A stretch of DNA of 64,000 nt from Rhizobium sp. ZPR4 (GTDB lineage: Bacteria > Pseudomonadota > Alphaproteobacteria > Rhizobiales > Rhizobiaceae). This document shows, one piece after another, positions 37,449-46,004 of the stretch. The DNA lies in assembly GCF_040215725.1 (NCBI RefSeq), contig NZ_CP157967.1, positions 3,956,001 to 4,020,000 of the forward strand, given 5' to 3'. Under the pieces are notes generated by a model. That model was given only the letters and a program-made list of their open reading frames with translations, had not been told where the DNA came from and made no database searches. The stretch's first letter is position 1; each line of letters begins with the position of its first letter. Made by a program: the position numbers and the translations under genes.

Positions 37449-37889
37449 ATGAAGATTTCGTCTGGATTTCGTTCAGTCGCGGTTGCCGCCATCGCTGCCG
37501 CAGGAATTGGCTTCGCCAGCGCCGCGCATGCCGATAGCGGCACGATCCGTTTCTCCGTCTACAAGGCGGCTTTCTTCGTCGGCGGCTCCGGCGGCGAGGG
37601 CACGCTGACCTTCCATGGCAAACGCTATCCGGTTTCGATCGGCGGCATCTCCGGCGGTCTCGCCTTCGGGGCTTCCAAGACCTATTTCCAGGGTACGGTG
37701 CGCCATATTCGCCGCGCCCGGGATGTGAGCGGGGTTTACGGTGCCGCCGGCGGCGGCGGCGCAATCGGCAAAGGCGCTCAGATGATCGTCATGACCAATG
37801 ACAAGGGCGCCCAGCTCGAACTGACGGGCAGGCAGGTCGGCCTGCAGGTCAATGCCGACATCAGCGGCTTGAGCATCACGGTGAAGTAA
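37449..37889 (+). CDS. Secreted glycine-rich conserved protein
   Basis: A 146-residue protein with a signal peptide (MKISSGFRSVAVAAIAAAGI, ending AAHADS). The mature part holds RFSVYKAAFFVGGSGGEGTL, FHGKRYPVSIGGISGGLAFG and QLELTGRQVGLQVNADISGL, which look like a small beta-rich domain conserved in Rhizobiales. Function unknown. An EcfG-type promoter suggests induction by starvation or general stress. It is followed by three hairpins that probably end transcription. Confidence 0.8.
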   Translation: MKISSGFRSVAVAAIAAAGIGFASAAHADSGTIRFSVYKAAFFVGGSGGEGTLTFHGKRYPVSIGGISGGLAFGASKTYFQGTVRHIRRARDVSGVYGAAGGGGAIGKGAQMIVMTNDKGAQLELTGRQVGLQVNADISGLSITVK

Positions 37890-37905
37890 GGGCGCAATTG
37901 CGCCC
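37890..37905 (+). terminator. Palindrome just after the secreted-protein stop codon
   Basis: GGGCGCAATTGCGCCC, a perfect 16-base palindrome beginning with the base that follows the TAA. No U-run; it may stabilise the 3' end. Confidence 0.4.
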
Positions 37906-37922
37906 TCATGACTGTTGCCCGG

Positions 37923-37954
37923 AGGCCTGATTTGCGGAATTGGCGATCAGGCCT
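37923..37954. terminator. Stem-loop between converging genes
   Basis: AGGCCTGAT (37923-37931) pairs with ATCAGGCCT (37946-37954) around a 14-base loop. It probably contributes to ending both converging transcripts. Confidence 0.45.
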
Positions 37955-37975
37955 TCGTTCCCAAGAAAGCTACCC

Positions 37976-37997
37976 AAGAAGGGCGATCGCCCTTCTT
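37976..37997. terminator. Bidirectional terminator between secreted protein and guaA
   Basis: AAGAAGGGCGA and its exact complement, a 22-base perfect palindrome ending 1 base before the guaA stop. On the plus strand it is followed by CTTATT. Confidence 0.55.
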
Positions 37998-37998
37998 C

Positions 37999-39561
37999 TT
38001 ATTCCCACTCGATCGTGCCGGGCGGCTTCGACGTGACGTCGTAGACCACGCGGTTGATGCCGCGGACTTCGTTGATGATGCGGGTCGCGGCGCGGCCGAG
38101 GAATTCCATGTCGTAGTGATAGAAATCCGCCGTCATGCCGTCGACTGATGTCACGGCGCGCAGCGCGCAGACGAATTCGTAGGTGCGGCCATCGCCCATG
38201 ACGCCGACGGTCTGGACCGGCAAGAGCACGGCAAATGCCTGCCAGATGGCGTCGTAGAGGCCGGCCTTGTGAATCTCGTCGAGATAGATGGCATCGGCTT
38301 CGCGCAGAATTTCCAGCTTCTCGCGAGTGATGCCGCCCGGGCAGCGGATGGCGAGGCCGGGGCCGGGGAAGGGATGGCGGCCGATGAAGCTGTCGGGCAG
38401 GCCGAGCTCCTTACCGAGCGCGCGCACTTCGTCCTTGAAGAGTTCGCGTAGCGGCTCGACGAGCTGCATCTTCATACGCTCGGGCAGACCGCCGACATTG
38501 TGGTGCGACTTGATGGTGACAGAGGGACCGCCGGTAAAGGAAACGCTCTCGATGACATCGGGATAGAGCGTGCCCTGGCCGAGGAAATCGGCGCCGCCAA
38601 GCTTCTTGGCTTCTTCCTCGAAGGTCTCGATGAAGAGGCGGCCGATGATCTTGCGCTTGGTCTCGGGATCGGAAACGCCTTCCAGCTCGCCGATGAAGCG
38701 ATCGGACGCGTCGACATGCAGCAAATGCAGATTGTAGTGCTCACGGAACATGGCAACGACGTTTGCCGCCTCGTCCTTGCGCATAAGGCCGTGGTCGACG
38801 AGGATGCAGGTTAGCTGGTCGCCGACCGCCTCGTGGATCAGCAATGCGGCAACGGAGGAATCGACACCGCCTGACAGTGCGCAGATGACGCGCTTGTCGC
38901 CGACCTGATCGCGGATCGCCTGCACCGCCTTGGCGCGATAGGCCGACATCGACCAGTCGCCCTTGATGCCGGCGATGTTATGGATGAAGTTGCCGATCAG
39001 CTTGGCGCCATCGGGCGTATGCACGACTTCCGGATGGAACTGCACGCCGTAATATTTACGCTTCTCGTCGGCGATGAAGGCGTAAGGTGCGTTCGAAGAG
39101 GTGGCGACCACCTCGAAGCCATCAGGCAGCGCGGTGACGCGGTCGCCATGGCTCATCCAGACCTGATGGCGCGAGCCGTTCGACCAAAGTCCTTCGAAGA
39201 GGGCGCAATCCTTGTCGACTTCGAGGAAGGCGCGGCCGAATTCGCGATGATGGCCGCTTTCGACCTTGCCGCCGAGCTGCATGCACATGGTCTGCTGGCC
39301 GTAGCAGATACCAAAGACAGGGATGCCGCTGTCGAAGATGATCTGCGGCGCTCGCGGCGAGCCTTCGTCCACGGTCGATGCCGGGCTGCCGGAGAGGATC
39401 ACGGCTTTCGGCTCTAGCCGCTTGAAGCCGGCTTCGGCGGATTGGAAGGGAACGATTTCGCAGTAGACGCCTGCTTCGCGCACACGCCGCGCGATGAGCT
39501 GCGTCACCTGGCTGCCAAAATCGACGATGAGAACGGTGTCTGGATGTGCTGTCTGGGTCAT
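37999..39561 (-). CDS. guaA: GMP synthase (glutamine-hydrolysing)
   Basis: A 520-residue enzyme that converts XMP to GMP with ATP and glutamine. The class I amidotransferase domain (1-200) has the nucleophile Cys in [13 protein letters not shown] and the YGVQFHPEV dyad. The ATP pyrophosphatase loop is [15 protein letters not shown], and the C-terminal dimerisation domain ends [10 protein letters not shown], as in all GuaA. No guaB is adjacent. Confidence 0.98.
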   Translation of the reverse strand: MTQTAHPDTVLIVDFGSQVTQLIARRVREAGVYCEIVPFQSAEAGFKRLEPKAVILSGSPASTVDEGSPRAPQIIFDSGIPVFGICYGQQTMCMQLGGKVESGHHREFGRAFLEVDKDCALFEGLWSNGSRHQVWMSHGDRVTALPDGFEVVATSSNAPYAFIADEKRKYYGVQFHPEVVHTPDGAKLIGNFIHNIAGIKGDWSMSAYRAKAVQAIRDQVGDKRVICALSGGVDSSVAALLIHEAVGDQLTCILVDHGLMRKDEAANVVAMFREHYNLHLLHVDASDRFIGELEGVSDPETKRKIIGRLFIETFEEEAKKLGGADFLGQGTLYPDVIESVSFTGGPSVTIKSHHNVGGLPERMKMQLVEPLRELFKDEVRALGKELGLPDSFIGRHPFPGPGLAIRCPGGITREKLEILREADAIYLDEIHKAGLYDAIWQAFAVLLPVQTVGVMGDGRTYEFVCALRAVTSVDGMTADFYHYDMEFLGRAATRIINEVRGINRVVYDVTSKPPGTIEWE

Positions 39562-39665
39562 GGCGAGCCTTTAAAGAAAAGCGCTTTCCCTGGCAATCGG
39601 GCAAATCAAGCGCAAGCCGATTTTATTGTCCCGATTGTCTCTGCTTCTACTTGGTTTCCAGCCTG

Positions 39666-40307
39666 TCAGAACCAGAATACCCCGTCTTCCAGTGCGGTAA
39701 ACAGCCCGTCGACAGCGTAGGACAGTTTGCGGTCGATCACATGCAGATATTCCGTCCAGTCGGAAATGCGCTGCAGCTCGACCTGGCCGTCGGAAATCCC
39801 GCGCAGACCGATCAGCGGCAGGCCATAGGTCTGGCAGACGCGCAGGACAGCAAATGTTTCCATATCGACCATGTCTGTGCCGATGCGCTGATAGGCTTCC
39901 GCGCCGGAGACGATATTGGCGCCCGTCGAAAGGCTGCCTTCGGCGATGGTGGGGATACGCAGCGGCAGTTCGATCGTCGCCGGCAGATCGAGGAAGGGCG
40001 TGCGACCCTTCTCGAAGCCGAGCGGCGAAGCATCCATGTCGCGATAGGAAACGGAGGTGACCTGATAGACCTCCGTCTGCTCCAGTTTGGCGGAGCCGGC
40101 CGAGCCGAGCGACACCACGAGATCGGGAAGATCACCCTGGGCTTCGAGCTGGGCGAAGGCGCGGGTGAGCGCGATTGCCGCCTCGACCGGGCCGACGCCC
40201 GTCATCAGCGGATCGATGCGCGAGCGCAGGAAGGGTCCATACTCGGCCTCGGCCGCCATGACGAACAGGATCGATTTGCCCGATACCCGCTTCAATTCGA
40301 ATTTCAT
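39666..40307 (-). CDS. 5'-methylthioadenosine/S-adenosylhomocysteine nucleosidase-like protein
   Basis: A 213-residue nucleoside phosphorylase-fold protein. The opening SILFVMAAEAEYGPFL and TGVGPVEAAIALTRAF fit the Pfs/MTAN family, and VDMETFAVLRVCQTYGLP holds the ribose-binding Met-Glu. It would recycle MTA or SAH from methylation reactions. Its ATG overlaps the thioesterase stop by 4 bases, so the two are coupled. Confidence 0.88.
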   Translation of the reverse strand: MKFELKRVSGKSILFVMAAEAEYGPFLRSRIDPLMTGVGPVEAAIALTRAFAQLEAQGDLPDLVVSLGSAGSAKLEQTEVYQVTSVSYRDMDASPLGFEKGRTPFLDLPATIELPLRIPTIAEGSLSTGANIVSGAEAYQRIGTDMVDMETFAVLRVCQTYGLPLIGLRGISDGQVELQRISDWTEYLHVIDRKLSYAVDGLFTALEDGVFWF

Positions 40308-40765
40308 CCGCTAATTCCCTCTCTGCCCCGGATGACCATCATCGTTCCCGTCATCGAGGCAATCAGCTTGGCCGGCCCATCGCCGATGGCGTAGCCGCGC
40401 CCGTCGGCGACGATGATCGTCGTGCCGGGCTTGGTGACATCGCCGCGAAACAGGAAGCGCTCGCCGCGCCCGGGCGACATCAGATTGATCTTGAATTCGA
40501 TCGTGAGGATCGATGCGGAGGGATCGATGACGCTGTAGGCGGCAAAGCCGCAGGCCGAATCCAGCGCTGCGGCGATGATGCCGGCGTGCAGGATGCCGTG
40601 TTGCTGCGTCAGCTTGATATCGAAGGGCAGCTCGATCTCGACCGTGCCGTGCTCGACGCGCGTCAGCTCCGCGCCGATCGTTGCCATCGCCGCCTGCCGC
40701 TCGAAGCTCGTTCGGATGCGGGTCCGAAAGTCGCCGCTGCTCCCCGTCTCGTCTGCCCCTGTCAT
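40304..40765 (-). CDS. PaaI-family thioesterase
   Basis: A 153-residue hot-dog-fold acyl-CoA thioesterase. The start at 40765 (MTGADETGS) has AAAGGGGA upstream. The family core HGILHAGIIAAALDSACGFAA carries the HG and Asp motif. Likely hydrolyses aromatic or short acyl-CoA thioesters. It is the first gene of a coupled pair with the nucleosidase. Confidence 0.88.
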   Translation of the reverse strand: MTGADETGSSGDFRTRIRTSFERQAAMATIGAELTRVEHGTVEIELPFDIKLTQQHGILHAGIIAAALDSACGFAAYSVIDPSASILTIEFKINLMSPGRGERFLFRGDVTKPGTTIIVADGRGYAIGDGPAKLIASMTGTMMVIRGREGISG

Positions 40766-40926
40766 GCCGTCCCCTTTCGCGGGTGCGAAATTGGCACGGA
40801 GAGGCGGTTTGGACAAGGGTTATCCGGTGGAAAAGGAGAGGTGTACCGTCCTGGCATTCAGACATCGAATTTCCACGATGGGATCGCCGTGTTATCCGAA
40901 GCAATCAAGCTTGTGCGAGGGCGCAG

Positions 40927-42000
40927 ATGACGACGATCCGGCAATCGGTGACAGCCTATGAGACCTGGATGCGGGCGCAGCTCGGCGCCGATCTGGTCGA
41001 GCTTGGGCTGGATAAGAAAAACAAGTTGATGAAGGCCGACAGCTTCTCCTTCCTGCGCGGCACCTATTGGCGCTGGGCCGAAACCATCCTCGACGTCTGC
41101 CCCGAGCTCAAGTCCGCGCCGCAGCTGCTGGCGATCGGCGATACGCATCTGGAAAATTTCGGCACCTGGCGTGACGAGGAGGGGCGGCTCGTCTGGGGTG
41201 CGAATGACTTCGACGAGGCGGCCGTCATGCCCTATGCACTCGATCTCGTGCGTTTGGCAACGAGCGCCATTTTGGCGCGCAGCGAGGATGGTCCGACGCC
41301 GCGCGTGGTTGCCGACAGCATCCTTGCCGGCTATCGACGCGGCTTGCGCGAGCCGTCGCCCATCATCCTCGAGCGCGATTACAAATGGCTGCGCAATGCC
41401 GTGCTGCTGCCGAATGCCGAACGCAAGGCTTTCTGGGAAAAATATCGCAACCTGCCGCCGGCAAACGGCCCGGTCGCCGATCGTTACCTCAAGGCGCTGC
41501 AAAAGGCTTTACCCGACCCGGCAACCGCATTCGAGCCGAAGCCGCGTCTCGCCGGCACGGGCAGCCTCGGCCGGCCACGCTTCGTCGCCTATGTCGAATG
41601 GCACGGCGGGCCGGTGCTGCGCGAGGTCAAGGCTTTGCTGCAATCCGGCTGGTCGCTGAAGCATGACCCCTCGAACAAGACGATCCGCACGGGTGTTATC
41701 GCCGGTGGGCGGGCGCGCTCGTCCGATCCACGCTATCAGGTGAGTGGTAGCTTGCTGGTGCGCCGCCTGTCGCCGAACAGCCGCAAGATCGAGGTCGAAG
41801 GCGATGCCGAGGTGCTGCTGTCGCCCAATATGCTGGATCTGATGGGTTTCGAAATCGCCAATTGCCACGCCAACGACGCTTCGCTTATTCCCGGCATTCT
41901 GGCCGATCTCGATGCCCGCGGCTCCGATTGGCTGCGTATGGCCGCCAAGGCGGCCGCCGTGGCAGTCACGGCGGAGCAGGCGGAGTTTGCCCGGCGGTGA
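40927..42000 (+). CDS. DUF2252 family protein
   Basis: A 357-residue cytosolic protein of the DUF2252 family, distantly kinase-like. Key segments are FLRGTYWRWAETILDVCPEL, LLAIGDTHLENFGTW (aspartate and asparagine placed like a kinase HxDxxxxN), and GANDFDEAAVMPYALDLVRL. ATG at 40927 is chosen because homology begins there. Function unknown. It is divergent from the thioesterase gene. Confidence 0.85.
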   Translation: MTTIRQSVTAYETWMRAQLGADLVELGLDKKNKLMKADSFSFLRGTYWRWAETILDVCPELKSAPQLLAIGDTHLENFGTWRDEEGRLVWGANDFDEAAVMPYALDLVRLATSAILARSEDGPTPRVVADSILAGYRRGLREPSPIILERDYKWLRNAVLLPNAERKAFWEKYRNLPPANGPVADRYLKALQKALPDPATAFEPKPRLAGTGSLGRPRFVAYVEWHGGPVLREVKALLQSGWSLKHDPSNKTIRTGVIAGGRARSSDPRYQVSGSLLVRRLSPNSRKIEVEGDAEVLLSPNMLDLMGFEIANCHANDASLIPGILADLDARGSDWLRMAAKAAAVAVTAEQAEFARR

Positions 42001-42084
42001 TGAGGTGTTGGAACCTGGGTTCGCGGAGGTATCGGAGGCTCAGCAAACTCAATTCCATCCGATGAGCGAGAAAAACCTACTCCG

Positions 42085-43176
42085 TCAGGCCGCAGGCCGC
42101 TTGATCCGCACGATATGCTGATCCCACGCGACATTGCTATGCTCAGCCAGGAAATCACCGTCATAGGAAGAAACGGCGAACCCGCGAGGAGCCGGCGCAA
42201 TACCGGCGGCGTCAGCGATGCTCTCTACCTTCAGCACCTTGCCCGTCTTCGCATCCAGCGTCACCGAGGTCCCCTCGATCGGGGAAGTCACGCCGACGAG
42301 GTTTTCGGCACGATTGACGGCAATGGCACCGACGTAATTTCCAAGCGCCCGCGTCGTATCGTCGGGCAGGGTGACGAAGCTCAGGTCCTCGCCCCGCGCG
42401 AAATGGCCGACGAGCGGCGGCAGGTCGTTGCGATGGCCCTCATACTGGCACGCAAACCAGACGCGGCCGCTCGCATCGATATCGACATGCCGGGTCGAGA
42501 CCTGGGCATATTGCGGCGGCAAAACATGTTTCTCGATCAGCCGGCCGCTTGCCGCATCGATCAGTGTCAGCGACGGTTCCATATGATCGAGGTTGAGCTT
42601 GGTGCGGCCGAAATCCGGATGGGTCTCAATGCCGCCATTGGCAACGATCAGGAACCGGCCGTCATCGGAAACCGTCATGTCATGTGGGCCGACGCCATAG
42701 GTTTCGTATTCGCCGATGCGGGCAAAGCGGTTGCCGCTGTCGTAAAGCCCGATGATGCCGCGATTCCTGTCGAAATCGTTCTCGCTGGCATAGAGCAGCC
42801 TGCCATCGGGCGAAAACGTGCCATGCCCGTAGAAGTGCCGGCCTTCCCTGGCGGCGATGACGATCGGCTCTCCCTTGTTCCAGGGATCGAAGATCATCGC
42901 ATAGGTGCCGGGCCGGCGTGCGAAGGCGACGGTCTTGCCGGTCGCCTTCGAGAATGCCATGCCATGAGCCCGGGCGGGCAGCGCCACCTGATCGATGATG
43001 CGGCCCTCTTCGGTCACGGTCGCCACGGCGAAGGAGCCGTCGGCCGCGCGGAGGCCGGACGCGTAGACCGCATCCGCCCGCTCCAGCGCCATCAAGGCGC
43101 CGGGCTTCAGCGCTGCGAGGAAGGTCAGCCCCGCTGCCTTGACGAAAGCTCTCCGATCGATCAGGCCGCTGCGCAT
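42085..43176 (-). CDS. Tat-exported DUF1513 beta-propeller protein
   Basis: A 363-residue periplasmic protein. The start MRSGLIDRRAFVKAAGLTFL has a Tat motif (DRRAFVK) and h-region, so it is folded before export. The body contains repeated blades such as GHGTFSPDGRLLYASENDFD and GPHDMTVSDDGRFLIVANGG. Family members sit in imelysin/iron clusters. It is the last gene of the operon from 47294. The frame extends upstream through a palindromic repeat, so the start at 43176 is firm. Confidence 0.9.
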   Translation of the reverse strand: MRSGLIDRRAFVKAAGLTFLAALKPGALMALERADAVYASGLRAADGSFAVATVTEEGRIIDQVALPARAHGMAFSKATGKTVAFARRPGTYAMIFDPWNKGEPIVIAAREGRHFYGHGTFSPDGRLLYASENDFDRNRGIIGLYDSGNRFARIGEYETYGVGPHDMTVSDDGRFLIVANGGIETHPDFGRTKLNLDHMEPSLTLIDAASGRLIEKHVLPPQYAQVSTRHVDIDASGRVWFACQYEGHRNDLPPLVGHFARGEDLSFVTLPDDTTRALGNYVGAIAVNRAENLVGVTSPIEGTSVTLDAKTGKVLKVESIADAAGIAPAPRGFAVSSYDGDFLAEHSNVAWDQHIVRIKRPAA

Positions 43177-43181
43177 GCGCC

Positions 43182-43293
43182 CAGAGCCGGATGATTTTAG
43201 GTCTGTTCGACCTAAAATCATCCGCTCTAAAATCGAAGAAGTAGAACATGATGTCGCCCGAAAACCGCAAACACTTTTCGGCATCATGTTCTA
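43182..43293. repeat. Palindromic repeat R1, copy A
   Basis: Two hairpins. The first is CGGATGATTTTAGGTC with its complement GACCTAAAATCATCCG. The second is AACATGATG against CATCATGTT, with CGAAAA and TTTTCG inside. It is nearly identical (about 100 of 113 positions) to the copy at 57531. The last three bases, CTA, are the TAG stop of the upstream imelysin gene on the minus strand. Confidence 0.9.
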
Positions 43294-44400
43294 GTCTCCG
43301 TCCGCGAAGGAGAAACCGGCCGAAAGCCCGATGGCGCCGCCGTACTGGTCGCTGAAGCTGGTGGCAAGGTCGCGGCTGACGGCGAGCAGCTTGTCGATCT
43401 TGGCGCGCTCGGCATCGTTGCCGATAGCCGTCTCGATATCCGGGTTGATTGTCGGTGCCGTCGTCGCAAGCTCGTTCAGCAGGCCGTCGATCTTGGTGGC
43501 GACAGCGCGCTTGTCCGCCGGCAGCAGGCTTGCCATGTCGGCCTTTTCCCAAAGCGTCTTCAGACCCTCGATATTACCCGTGAACGAGGTCCAGGTGTTG
43601 GCCGAGCGCCAGTAGATCGCCATCTTCGGCCGGGCCGTTGCCGGATCGCCCTTGTAGAAGGTTTCCAGCCGCTGGTCGCGAACATTGGCCGCGCCATGCA
43701 CGAGGATACCGAGCAGGGCGGTGACGGCCTCCTTGTTGTCCATGAAGTCATTGCTGTCCTTGCCGGGAAACTTCCAGGATTTCTGCACGCCGCCGGGCGC
43801 ATCCCACTCGTCGGCGATTTCCTTGGCCGTATTTTCGATATTGCCGGCGACAGCGGCGCCATAGCGGCAGCGGAAGCTCTGCTTGTCCCTGCCGAGAACA
43901 TCCGAACCGTTGCCGAAGAGCACATATTCCAACGCCGTCATGCTCATCAGCGCCACGCTCTTGCCGGCGACGGCCTCGACGGTCGTGTCGTTTTCGTCCG
44001 CCTTGGCGATCAGCGCCTGCACCTGCTTGAGGCCGACGCCCTTGCGGTCGGGATAGAAGAGGATGTGTTCGAAGCGGTTCTTTTCGATGATGGGGCCGGT
44101 ATCGACGATCTCGATGCGCGACCAGCTCTTCACCGTATCGCCGAAGGCCGACTTCGCGCCGGAAAGCGTCGCATCCGTCGGGTCGGCGCAGAGCGCCTTT
44201 ATCGCCGTTGTCAGTTTCGAGGCGGAGTCGTGCATGGCGCGGTAACCGGGGCGGATCACATCATCGACCGCCTTTTGCAGAGTCGCCGGTACGGCGGCTT
44301 CGTTCAGGCCGGCGCCATTGGCCGTCGCATCCTCGGCGTGAGCAGGCAAGGCCGCAACGGTAAGCAGGAGGCTGGCTGCAAGACGTTTCCAGTGGTGCAT
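43291..44400 (-). CDS. Second imelysin-family periplasmic protein
   Basis: A 369-residue protein with a signal peptide (MHHWKRLAASLLLTVAALPA, ending HAE). The all-helical imelysin fold is seen in GYRAMHDSASKLTTAIKALC and MTALEYVLFGNG. The GxHxxE metal-binding motif is altered to MSMTALE (about 152-158): the His is lost. Its ATG overlaps the di-heme oxidoreductase stop by one base (TGATG). Its stop codon is supplied by repeat R1. It probably works with the first imelysin in iron capture. Confidence 0.88.
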   Translation of the reverse strand: MHHWKRLAASLLLTVAALPAHAEDATANGAGLNEAAVPATLQKAVDDVIRPGYRAMHDSASKLTTAIKALCADPTDATLSGAKSAFGDTVKSWSRIEIVDTGPIIEKNRFEHILFYPDRKGVGLKQVQALIAKADENDTTVEAVAGKSVALMSMTALEYVLFGNGSDVLGRDKQSFRCRYGAAVAGNIENTAKEIADEWDAPGGVQKSWKFPGKDSNDFMDNKEAVTALLGILVHGAANVRDQRLETFYKGDPATARPKMAIYWRSANTWTSFTGNIEGLKTLWEKADMASLLPADKRAVATKIDGLLNELATTAPTINPDIETAIGNDAERAKIDKLLAVSRDLATSFSDQYGGAIGLSAGFSFADGD

Positions 44401-45959
44401 CAAAGGGACTCCAGAAAGTTGATCAGGGCTTGCCGGTCGTCTTTCGAAAGACCGGCGAATGCGTTGCGGGCTTTTTCCGCCTCTCCTCCATGCCAGAGGA
44501 TGGCTTCGGTCAATGTGCGGGCGCGGCCGTCGTGCAGGTAGGCTTGCTGGCCGCTCACCGTCTGCGTGAGGCCTATACCCCAGAGCGGCGGTGTGCGCCA
44601 ATCGCGACCGGATGCCACGCCCACCTGCTGCCCATCCGAAAGGCCTTCGCCCATATCGTGCAGCAGGAAGTCGGAATAGGGCCAGATCAGCTGGAAGGCC
44701 TGCGGCGACGGCTTGCCGTCGCTACCTTTGAGGCCATCGCGCGTGACGAATTTTGGCGTGTGACAGGCGGCACAGCCCGAGCGGTAGAACATGTCCTTGC
44801 CATGCAGCACGGCGGACTGGCTCGTCATGCGTCGGGCCGGCACGGCAAGATTTTCGGAGTAGAAGGTAACGAGAGGGAGCACCGGGTCCGGGGCCTCGGT
44901 GTCCCCCAGCCGCTTCTGTACGCCGTTCGGCATGGTCAGGCAGCGAGCTTCCTTGGGCGTGCAATCGCCATAAGGGTTCGGCCGATCAGGCGTCGAGATG
45001 CCGATGTCGGCGGAGAAGGCATCGGCCACCTGGTCGCGCACGGTTGCATTCTGGGCCTTCCAGCCGAAACGCCCGAGCGCGAGTTGGCCGGTCCGGTGAT
45101 CGCGGACAATGGCGGGGCGGCCGCGAATGCCGGTACCCTTCTTGTCGTCCGGGTCGGCATTGACAAGGATATCGGCGTCCGGAATGGCTTCGATCAGGCC
45201 AAGACCAATCATCGGCGGCGCGATGCGCGCTGAAAGCGTGGTGCTGGTGTCCATCGGCCCGTAGGCGAGATCGCTGATGCCATAATGCGGCTTGCGCAAG
45301 GTCACGGCTTCCCCGCCGGCAAGCGTCACCGTCTCCTCGCCATAGCTGACAGTCACCTTGCCTTCGGCTGAAAGGCCGGGAACGGCGAGGTCCTGAAGCT
45401 GCGCGCCATAGGTGGAATCCGGGAAGTTCAGCGCGTGAAAATCCTTGACGGCCTGCTGCTCCTCCGGCGTCACGGCGGGCCGTGCAAGGCGCAGGACCAT
45501 CGAGGTCGCGGCAGTTCTCGCTTCTTCAGGCGGATGACCGCGTCCATCGCGGATATGGCAGCTCTGGCAGGAGCGGGCGTTGAACAGCGGTCCCAGCCCG
45601 TCGGAGGCCTGGGTGGAGGAGGGGGCGGAGACCCAAAGCTTGCGAAAGAGCGCGTTGCCGAGATGAAAATCCTGCCCCTGCTCCTGGTCTAGCTTGGCCG
45701 AGGGCTGGGAGAAAGTATCGCGCGTGACCTTGTCGATCGAGGTCAGACCGCCGCCCTGCATCGTTTCATAGGGTTCGGCCTTGAGAAAGTTGCTGGTAGC
45801 GCGGGTCACGTCGCGCACACGCTTCAGCTCTTCGGCAGAGAGATCGCCGCGCGTGGTCGGAAAATCGAGAATATCGGCGGCTGCCAGCGTGATGGAAAAA
45901 ACCAAAAAACCCGCGGCGATGGCGGGCAAAAGGGCGCGATTGGCCGGTAAACCTGTCAT
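44400..45959 (-). CDS. Di-heme oxidoreductase family protein (DUF1111, c-type cytochrome)
   Basis: A 519-residue periplasmic c-type cytochrome anchored or exported by the N-terminal helix ALLPAIAAGFLVFSITLAAA. Two heme-binding sites CxxCH are seen: CQSCH at 131-135 and CAACH at 396-400. The family (DHOR, thiol oxidoreductase) sits between imelysins in many proteobacteria, suggesting a redox step for iron or electron transfer. It is 45 bases after the first imelysin and overlaps the second. Confidence 0.92.
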   Translation of the reverse strand: MTGLPANRALLPAIAAGFLVFSITLAAADILDFPTTRGDLSAEELKRVRDVTRATSNFLKAEPYETMQGGGLTSIDKVTRDTFSQPSAKLDQEQGQDFHLGNALFRKLWVSAPSSTQASDGLGPLFNARSCQSCHIRDGRGHPPEEARTAATSMVLRLARPAVTPEEQQAVKDFHALNFPDSTYGAQLQDLAVPGLSAEGKVTVSYGEETVTLAGGEAVTLRKPHYGISDLAYGPMDTSTTLSARIAPPMIGLGLIEAIPDADILVNADPDDKKGTGIRGRPAIVRDHRTGQLALGRFGWKAQNATVRDQVADAFSADIGISTPDRPNPYGDCTPKEARCLTMPNGVQKRLGDTEAPDPVLPLVTFYSENLAVPARRMTSQSAVLHGKDMFYRSGCAACHTPKFVTRDGLKGSDGKPSPQAFQLIWPYSDFLLHDMGEGLSDGQQVGVASGRDWRTPPLWGIGLTQTVSGQQAYLHDGRARTLTEAILWHGGEAEKARNAFAGLSKDDRQALINFLESL

Positions 45960-45967
45960 GGGTATTG

Positions 45968-45997
45968 GGGCGGCAGCGCCTTGTCGCGCTGCCGCCC
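45968..45997 (-). promoter_or_regulatory. Strong hairpin between first imelysin and di-heme oxidoreductase genes
   Basis: Stem GGGCGGCAGCG (45968-45978) with CGCTGCCGCCC (45987-45997), 11 bp with an 8-base loop and no U-run. It sits in the 45-base gap. It may protect the 3' end of the irpA message or reduce read-through, giving more imelysin than cytochrome. Confidence 0.6.
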
Positions 45998-46004
45998 TCC
46001 CTTA

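Noticed and set aside
42115..43194. 359-residue plus-strand frame opposite the DUF1513 gene
   Set aside because: Antisense shadow; no start signal and no motif.
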